Of a stretch of DNA of 47,377 nucleotides, positions 42,169-47,377 are shown one piece after another (position 1 is the first letter of the stretch; the number at the start of each line of letters is the position of its first letter). The notes beneath the pieces are model-generated. The model saw only the letters and a program-made list of their open reading frames with translations. It had not been told where the DNA came from and ran no database searches. The translations under genes and the position numbers were made by a program. Source of the stretch: Chloroflexota bacterium (GTDB lineage Bacteria; Chloroflexota; Chloroflexia; Chloroflexales; Chloroflexaceae); NCBI GenBank assembly GCA_030550625.1, contig JAUQOZ010000384.1, positions 1 to 47,377 of the forward strand, written 5' to 3'.

Positions 42169-43223
42169 GCAGGCAGTGGCTGGTTGCGGAACCCTCTCCG
42201 GCCCAGTGGGATGCGTTTGTGGCTGCCCATCCCCACGGCAATTTGTTACAGGCCAGTCCGTGGGGGGCGCTGAAGGCGCGGTTTGGTTGGCAGTACCGGC
42301 GGCTGGTGGTGGCTGATCGGGCGGGCGCGATGGTCGCCGGCGCGCAGATCCTCTTCCGGCGCTATTACGGGTTGGCGTTTGGCTACGTTCCGCGCGGGCC
42401 GCTCTTTGCCGGCGATCCGGCGGTTGATAATTTGTTGCTGCGCGCATTGCGCCGGCTGGGTTGGCAAATGGCGGCGGTGCTGATCCGGCTAGAGCCGAAT
42501 GTGTTGCAAGATGCGCCAGATGCCGATGCGCTGATTGCATGGCTGAGCCGGCAGCGGTTGCCGATGGCAGAGACGATCCAACCGCGCAGCACCATTCTGG
42601 TTGATCTGCAACCAGATGAAGCAGCGCTGTTTGCTGCCTGCTCGAAAGGTCACCGCGCCGATATTCGCCGCGCCGAGCGTCTCGGTGTGGCGGTGCGCGT
42701 TGGCTCAGCCGCCGATCTGCCGGTGTTTTACGCTATCATGCAGGCGACTGGGGCGCGGGCCGATTTTGGCATTCATAGCGCCGAGTATTACGCTGCGGCA
42801 TGGCAGTTGCACCAACCGCGCGCGCGGTTGTTGATCGCCGAATTGAACGGTGCGCCGGTGGCGGCCCATCTGGTGTTTGCCGATGCGCGCTATGGCCGTT
42901 ACCTGTATAGTGGCGCGACCGCAGACGGGTTGCGCAGCGGCGCGAACCATCTGCTTGAATGGTATGCGCTGCGGTGGGCGCGTGAATTGGGGTGCATCGG
43001 CTACGATCTGTGGGGGATCCCCGATCCGTTGGGGCGGGCTGCGTTTGCCACCGATGAGTCAACCCGCGCCGCGCTCGAACAAGCAGCGCAGCATGACCCG
43101 TTGATCGGGGTCTATCGCTTTAAGAAAGGCTTCGGCGGGAGGGTGGCGCGGTTCGTCCCCGCCTTCGATCTGGTGCTGCTGCCGCCGCTTTACCCGCTGG
43201 CCCGGCGGAAACTGGCCGGGTAG
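42165..43223 (+). CDS. FemAB/FemX-type peptidyltransferase (double GNAT)
   Basis: 352 aa from the ATG at 42165 (ATGA overlap with the PIG-L gene). Typical FemX/FemAB: GNLLQASPWGALKARFGW, the first GNAT half YGLAFGYVPRGPLFAG, ACSKGHRADIRRAERLGV, then FYAIMQATGARADFGIHSAEYYAA and the second half AAHLVFADARYGRYLYSGAT...NHLLEWYALRWARELGCIGYDLWGIPDP. Such enzymes use aminoacyl-tRNA to add amino acids to the lipid II side chain. Forty bp upstream of murE, which strongly supports a peptidoglycan cross-bridge role. Confidence 0.9.
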   Translation: MSRQWLVAEPSPAQWDAFVAAHPHGNLLQASPWGALKARFGWQYRRLVVADRAGAMVAGAQILFRRYYGLAFGYVPRGPLFAGDPAVDNLLLRALRRLGWQMAAVLIRLEPNVLQDAPDADALIAWLSRQRLPMAETIQPRSTILVDLQPDEAALFAACSKGHRADIRRAERLGVAVRVGSAADLPVFYAIMQATGARADFGIHSAEYYAAAWQLHQPRARLLIAELNGAPVAAHLVFADARYGRYLYSGATADGLRSGANHLLEWYALRWARELGCIGYDLWGIPDPLGRAAFATDESTRAALEQAAQHDPLIGVYRFKKGFGGRVARFVPAFDLVLLPPLYPLARRKLAG

Positions 43224-43263
43224 TGGTTTGCAGTCCTTGACGATTCAGCTCTAGAAATACCGT

Positions 43264-44811
43264 ATGAGCAAAACGCTTGCCGACCTCTTGCCCGGTGTCG
43301 CCGTTCAACACGTGATCGGCGATCTGGCCGTTCCTATCCGTTCGCTCGTCTATGACTCGCGCCGGGTCGAGCCGGGCAGCTTGTTTGTGGCGATTCGCGG
43401 CCAGCACAGCGATGGCCACCAGTTCCTGCCCCAAGCGATCAGCCGCGGCGCCACGGCGTTGGTGGTCGATCAGCGCCATTGGCAAGGGCCGACCCCAGCC
43501 GGTGTGCCGGTGGTGGTGGTAGCCGATAGCCGGGTGGCGCTGGCCCCGCTCGCCGCCGCGTTTTACGATTATCCGGGGCGCGAATTGATCACGATTGGCA
43601 TTACCGGCACTAAAGGCAAGAGCACCACGACCGATCTGACCGCACAGCTCTTGGCTGCTGCCGGGCGAGCGGTGGGAATGATCAGCACGGTTGATTTTCA
43701 GATTGGCGCACGGCGCTGGCCGAACGATACCCGCCAGAGCACGCCGGAAGCGCCGGAAGTGCAAGCGCTGCTGCGCGAGATGGTGGCCTCCGGTTGCGAT
43801 ACGGCGGTGATTGAGGCGACGTCGCATGCCCTTTCGCCGCGTTGGGGTCGCTTGGTTGGCTGCGCCTTCGCCGTGGCGGTGATGCTCAATATCGGTCACG
43901 AGCATCTCGATTATCACGGCTCGTTTGAGCAGTACCGCGCCGATAAGGCGCAACTCTTTGCTCTACTCGCCGAACGCGCTGGCCCAACGTGGGCGATTGT
44001 CAATGCTGATGATCCGAACCATCACCACTTTCTCGCTGCTGCTCCCGCGACAGCAACGCGCCTCCGCTATGGTCTGAACGAGCCGGCTGAGGTGCAGGGG
44101 CAACTGATCCAGAGCGGCCCGCTGGGTAGTGTTGTGCGCGTGTCGTCGCCGTGGGGCGAAGCTGATCTCACAGTGCCGTTGCCCGGCCGGTTCAACGCCA
44201 GCAATGCGCTCGCCGCGCTGGCGGTGGCGCTCACGCAGGGGATTCCGCTCGCAACGGCAGCTACGGCGCTGGCCAGTGTGCGCGCACCGCGCGGGCGGAT
44301 GGTTCCGGTCAACGCTGGTCAGCCGTTTGGCGTGATCGTGGACTACGCGCATAATCCTGATTCGTTCGAGCAGATCTTTGCCATGCTCCGGCCACAGGTA
44401 CAGGGTCGGATGATTGCCGTCTTTGGCAGCGCCGGCGAGCGCGATGTCGCCAAGCGCGCCATTCAGGGCGAGATTGCTGGCCGGATGTGCGATCTGCTGG
44501 TGTTGACCGATGAAGATCCGCGTGGTGAAGATCGCGAGGCCATCATTGCTCAGATTGCTGCCGGGGCGGAACGAGCCGGCAAGCGGGCCGGCAGCGGCTA
44601 CCTCTGTATTCCTGACCGGGCGCAGGCGATTCGGGCGGCGCTAGCGGCGGCCCGGCCCGGCGATCTGGTGTTGCTGTTGGGGAAAGGCCACGAAGGCAGT
44701 ATCATCTACGCCGATTATTCCATTCCGTGGGATGAAGCGGGTGAAGCACGGCGGGCGCTGGCTGAGCTGGGGTATGGCAACCACGCAGAGATGCACAATT
44801 TATCCCGGTAG
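43264..44811 (+). CDS. murE: UDP-N-acetylmuramoyl-tripeptide synthetase (MurE), DEDPR motif
   Basis: Adds the third stem residue to UDP-MurNAc-L-Ala-D-Glu using ATP, in the cytosol. 515 aa. Mur ligase domains in order: N-terminal uridine domain (SLVYDSRRVEPGSLFVAI), ATP loop GITGTKGKSTTT (112-123), carbamylated-Lys region YRADKAQLF (Lys228), and C-terminal ligase domain (RMVPVNAGQPFGVIVDYAHNPDSF). The substrate-specificity motif is DEDPR (416-420) instead of mDAP-type DNPR; Arg420 is kept. Chloroflexus peptidoglycan is reported to contain L-ornithine, so ornithine is the favoured third residue, inferred only. Confidence 0.94.
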   Translation: MSKTLADLLPGVAVQHVIGDLAVPIRSLVYDSRRVEPGSLFVAIRGQHSDGHQFLPQAISRGATALVVDQRHWQGPTPAGVPVVVVADSRVALAPLAAAFYDYPGRELITIGITGTKGKSTTTDLTAQLLAAAGRAVGMISTVDFQIGARRWPNDTRQSTPEAPEVQALLREMVASGCDTAVIEATSHALSPRWGRLVGCAFAVAVMLNIGHEHLDYHGSFEQYRADKAQLFALLAERAGPTWAIVNADDPNHHHFLAAAPATATRLRYGLNEPAEVQGQLIQSGPLGSVVRVSSPWGEADLTVPLPGRFNASNALAALAVALTQGIPLATAATALASVRAPRGRMVPVNAGQPFGVIVDYAHNPDSFEQIFAMLRPQVQGRMIAVFGSAGERDVAKRAIQGEIAGRMCDLLVLTDEDPRGEDREAIIAQIAAGAERAGKRAGSGYLCIPDRAQAIRAALAAARPGDLVLLLGKGHEGSIIYADYSIPWDEAGEARRALAELGYGNHAEMHNLSR

Positions 44812-44837
44812 TTGCGCTGAACATCTTCCAGCCGCAG

Positions 44838-45112
44838 AAGGGGGAGATTGCTGCGGGCGCTGCGCGCCCTCGCAATGACAGATAGCCCATGTCATTGCGC
44901 GCCGCGCTGCGCGCGGCGAAGCAATCCCCCGCGAGGGCGGGAACAATCCCTCAGCGCCCGTTCCCGCTAGCGCAGGAGATTGCTTCGGTCGGGCGGCTCC
45001 CAGCTTCGCTGGTCGCCGCCGCTCCCTCGCAATGACATCAGAGCACGCCGCGCTCCCCGTCTGTCATTGTACTCCCTCGCAATGACATCAGAGCACGCCG
45101 CGAGCGCGGGAG
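44838..45112. repeat. Composite dispersed repeat, locus 3
   Basis: Contains ggggagattgctgcgggcgc, ctcgcaatgaca, catgtcattgcgcgccgcgctgcgcg, gaagcaatcccccgcgagggcgggaac, agcgcaggagattgcttcggtcgg and two ccctcgcaatgacatcagagcacgccgcg units. Blocks match 25471-25703 and 30385-30610. It fills most of the 368-bp murE-45180 spacer, otherwise empty apart from a possible TATAAT at ~45126. Confidence 0.85.
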
Positions 45113-45179
45113 CCAACGGTGTTATATAATAATCATCGCTCAATTTTGCGCCCCTTGTTCACGCTCTTCCTATCATGTC

Positions 45180-45986
45180 ATGATTGACCTTGCCCCCTAC
45201 AACCCGCACACGCTAACCATCGCCACCCCGGTCATCGCCGCTGCCGGCAGCCTTGGCGATGTGGTCAGCGTGGCGCGCTGGTTGGGGCTGGCGCAACCTG
45301 AGGCCGATCACGGCCTTGGCGCGATTATTTGCTCAACCGTGACCGTCGCCGGGAGGCGCGGCCAGCCGCAGGTGTTGGCCACCCCTGCCGGTGTGCTCTA
45401 CCACCACGGCGGCGCGAGTTTAGGCGTCAAACAGGTGCGCGAACGGTTGGCCCCCCGCTGGGCAGGCTATCACGTGCCGGTGCTGGTCAGCATTGCTGGC
45501 GCTGATGCGGCAGCGGTTGCCGCTGAACTCACCGATGTGCCGGGCATTGCCGGCTTTGAGTTGGCGCTGCCGGCACTGACCGCTGCCGAAGCTGCCCAGC
45601 GGGTCACGGCTGTGCGCCGGGCCACGCTGCTCCCCCTCTTTGTCCGGCTGCCCGGCGAGCTGCCCGATCCGGTGGCAGTGGCGCAGGCGAGCATTGCTGC
45701 CGGCGCTGATGCGATTGCACTGATTGGCGGGTTGCCGGCCTGTATGCCCCAAGCTGATGGCAGCCTCGTTTATGGCCGCCTTGGCGGCCCGGCGATCTTT
45801 CCGATTGGGTTGCGGTTGGTTGCAGCGGTGGCTGCTGCTGTGCAAGCGCCCGTGATCGGCATGGGTGGGGTAGCTACGCCGGAACATGCCCGCGCGATGC
45901 TCAATGCCGGCGCGCGGGCAGTGGCGCTGGCCAGTGCGTTGATGGCCGACCTGCGGCGCGCAAAGGTGATTGCCGAGAGTCTATAG
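45180..45986 (+). CDS. Dihydroorotate-dehydrogenase-like TIM-barrel protein lacking catalytic residues
   Basis: 268 aa, shorter than PyrD (~305). Family resemblance: PVIAAAGSLGD, LGAIICSTVTVAGRRGQPQVLATPAGVLYHHGG, GRLGGPAIFPIGLRLVAAVAAAVQAPVIGMGGVATPEHARAMLNAGARAVALASAL (FMN-phosphate end). Key DHODH residues are replaced: the FMN Lys in TKSVT reads CSTVT, the orotate Asn-rich loop reads GASLGV, the Cys/Ser base strand NISCPN reads ALPALT, and VK-L-x-PN reads VRLPGE. A poor ribosome-binding site precedes the ATG. Probably a paralogue of changed function, perhaps FMN-binding; not a normal pyrD. Confidence 0.7.
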   Translation: MIDLAPYNPHTLTIATPVIAAAGSLGDVVSVARWLGLAQPEADHGLGAIICSTVTVAGRRGQPQVLATPAGVLYHHGGASLGVKQVRERLAPRWAGYHVPVLVSIAGADAAAVAAELTDVPGIAGFELALPALTAAEAAQRVTAVRRATLLPLFVRLPGELPDPVAVAQASIAAGADAIALIGGLPACMPQADGSLVYGRLGGPAIFPIGLRLVAAVAAAVQAPVIGMGGVATPEHARAMLNAGARAVALASALMADLRRAKVIAESL

Positions 45987-45996
45987 GCGACGTTCG

Positions 45997-47377
45997 TTAC
46001 CGCCAGCGCACCTCGCGCACATGCACGTGCGCCGGTTCACCGGCGCCTCGTTGGAAGATGTCGAGCCGGAGGTTCGTTGCTAGCAGCGGTTGCGGGAGAT
46101 CAAACGTCACGGTGGGATCCGGCGGCAAATCGCGGTAGGGCTGGCGAAAGGCATGGGTCTCCCCGTCAGGGGTGGTCACCGTCACGGTTAAGTCGAGTTC
46201 CATCGTTCCCAGCGTTAGCTCAATCACACTGATTGGTTGGGGCGTAGGAAAGCGCAGTTCGATCACGAGCGGATTGGCTTCGAGACCGCGCGCGAGGGTG
46301 TTCGGATCGCCGTCGAAGAGATCGGCGATGCTGCCGATATCAAACCGCGAATGCGCGATGATCAACTCTTGCCCGCCAATCACGAGTGGCTCTTCCACCA
46401 GTGTAGCGCGCTCGACTCGCTCGGCGGCAAGAATCTCATCAATATTGGCGACATATTCCAATCGCGCCACGTAGAAGCCCGGATGGCCATCAGGATAAGG
46501 AATGATCTGTTCGGGAGGCATCATGATGAATTTACCGCTTTGCTGCGCGCGATCGAATTCGGCTGCCGTCATAATGAACAGATCGCGTTGCCGGTCGAGA
46601 TCACGGCGCTGGTACAGATATGCGTCAATCGTGATCAGTTCAATGCGGCGACGTTGGGGCGGGGTGAGGAAAAAATCGACAAAACTGTTTGGGTTATTCG
46701 CCCATGCGGTTGATACGCGCAGGATTGTTTGCGAATCACGGGCTAGGAGATCAGGTATCGTCTCGCCAAAGAGCTGTTGTGCGCCGTACTGCATCCCGTA
46801 CAGACCATAGTCTCGGAACCAGAGCGGCCCGCTGAGCACGGCGGTGCGGAGCATGACCAAACTGCTGAACGTTAAGGTGAGACCGAACAGCAGGGTTACG
46901 AGGCGTTGCCAACGGTGCGTGAGCCGTTCGATGAGGAAACTGGCCCCGATCACAGCCAGCAGCGCGGCAGGAATGACCATCGCCAGCGTGCGGGTGACGG
47001 CAATCCCCACCAAGGCGCTGCTGAACGGTGCGGCGAGGAGCGCGACAATTGGCAAGCGATAGATCGATTCGCGCCAGTGCCATACGCAGATCGCCAAGCC
47101 AATGAGGACGAATGGCAATAAGAAGAGCGGGAGATGGCCGCTATCGGGAAAGCGATGGCGGTCGAGGTCAATCGTGTTGGGCCAGAACCAGTAACGCGGA
47201 TCGAGACCTTGGGTATAGATGGTGACAAACTGCTCGATCTTCTCGGTGAGTGGCAGCGGTTTCAGCCAATACGAATGGAGCGTGCGCAAATGCTCCACTG
47301 TCGCGTCGGGCTGGAGCCAACGGAAACGAATTAGGGGCACGAGTACGAGCGCGAATATCCCAAAGGCGAGCCAGAGA
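45997..47377 (-). CDS. C-terminal part of a multi-pass membrane protein with discoidin-like domain (GT39/PMT-like)
   Basis: Truncated by the window edge at 47377; the frame is open through it (first codons encode LWLAFGIFALVLVPLI, a membrane helix), so a GTG at 47340 is not the true start. 459 residues are visible. Three to four hydrophobic helices (LPLFLLPFVLIGLAICVW, IVALLAAPFSSALVGIAV, LAMVIPAALLAVIGASFLI, LVTLLFGLTLTFSSLVML) are followed by a soluble ~300-residue part ending in a beta-sandwich (SIADLFDGDPNTLARG, ELRFPTPQPISVIELTLG), which looks like an F5/8-type C or galactose-binding domain. This suggests a GT-C glycosyltransferase-like membrane protein; the catalytic N-terminus is not seen. 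Confidence 0.7.
   Translation of the reverse strand, partial: LWLAFGIFALVLVPLIRFRWLQPDATVEHLRTLHSYWLKPLPLTEKIEQFVTIYTQGLDPRYWFWPNTIDLDRHRFPDSGHLPLFLLPFVLIGLAICVWHWRESIYRLPIVALLAAPFSSALVGIAVTRTLAMVIPAALLAVIGASFLIERLTHRWQRLVTLLFGLTLTFSSLVMLRTAVLSGPLWFRDYGLYGMQYGAQQLFGETIPDLLARDSQTILRVSTAWANNPNSFVDFFLTPPQRRRIELITIDAYLYQRRDLDRQRDLFIMTAAEFDRAQQSGKFIMMPPEQIIPYPDGHPGFYVARLEYVANIDEILAAERVERATLVEEPLVIGGQELIIAHSRFDIGSIADLFDGDPNTLARGLEANPLVIELRFPTPQPISVIELTLGTMELDLTVTVTTPDGETHAFRQPYRDLPPDPTVTFDLPQPLLATNLRLDIFQRGAGEPAHVHVREVRWR

Noticed and set aside
47338-47340. GTG at the window edge as true start of the last gene
   Set aside because: The frame is open upstream to base 47377 and encodes a membrane helix, so the gene continues beyond the window.

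Overview
The window is GC-rich bacterial chromosome, most likely from a filamentous anoxygenic phototroph of the order Chloroflexales (Chloroflexus, Roseiflexus or a relative). This rests on a combination of features: a propionyl-CoA carboxylase-type beta subunit, a CrtP-like desaturase, a Bacillus-like long S12, a MurE with an unusual DEDPR motif, large WD40 and lamin-tail proteins, and many dispersed palindromic repeats. The genus is inference; no rRNA lies in the window.

Layout. 1-5.0 kb: 5'-truncated ettA (minus), tRNA-Gln(UUG), prs, a CNNM/CorC-type membrane protein overlapping cdd, a small one-TM protein, and SRP RNA behind a clear promoter. 5.0-8.0 kb: a 985-aa STAND-like protein whose P-loop lysine is alanine. 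8.1-16.8 kb (minus): one long translation block, in transcription order rpsL-rpsG-fusA-[terminator]-methyltransferase-tuf-secE-nusG-rplK-rplA-[L10 leader attenuator]-rplJ-rplL. It has a strong promoter at 16954-16982, and rpoBC is absent on both sides. 17.1-21.0 kb (plus): WecG/TagA-type glycosyltransferase, acyl-CoA carboxylase beta subunit, then a partner-switching module of two GHKL anti-sigma-type kinases and one STAS antagonist. 21.1-25.3 kb (minus): PfkB/HldE-type sugar kinase, aminotransferase and a secreted clan GH-A-like glycosidase, separated by repeat-filled spacers. 25.8-30.4 kb (plus): CrtP/ZDS-like FAD desaturase and a pseudokinase-TM-14-blade WD40 protein. 30.6-33.0 kb (minus): GT1 glycosyltransferase and Rieske oxygenase. 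33.1-37.0 kb (plus): small SUOX-fold protein, endonuclease V, and a large surface protein with four lamin-tail domains. 37.0-44.8 kb (plus): ROK protein, a 49-aa small ORF overlapping a two-winged-helix-like unknown protein, HEAT-repeat protein, PIG-L deacetylase, FemAB-type transferase and MurE. 45.2-47.4 kb: a dihydroorotate-dehydrogenase-like protein lacking catalytic residues and, convergent, the C-terminal part of a membrane protein with a discoidin-like tail.

How they work together. The 8-17 kb block supplies the ribosome and elongation factors. The 42-45 kb genes form an envelope module (FemAB + MurE, perhaps PIG-L). The rest is a mosaic of short transcription units. At least four dispersed repeat types fill the spacers: elements built from gtcattgcgaggg/cgaagcaatctcc at three loci, an 83-bp direct repeat carrying a 31-bp palindrome, C-rich hairpins, and GTAGAGRCG or TGTACGGGC hairpins. 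No CRISPR array, prophage, insertion sequence or obvious defence island was seen. The strongest candidates for undescribed biology are the 49-aa ORF/652-aa protein pair at 38.2-40.3 kb, the pseudokinase-WD40 protein, the P-loop-mutant STAND-like protein and the catalytically stripped DHODH-like protein.
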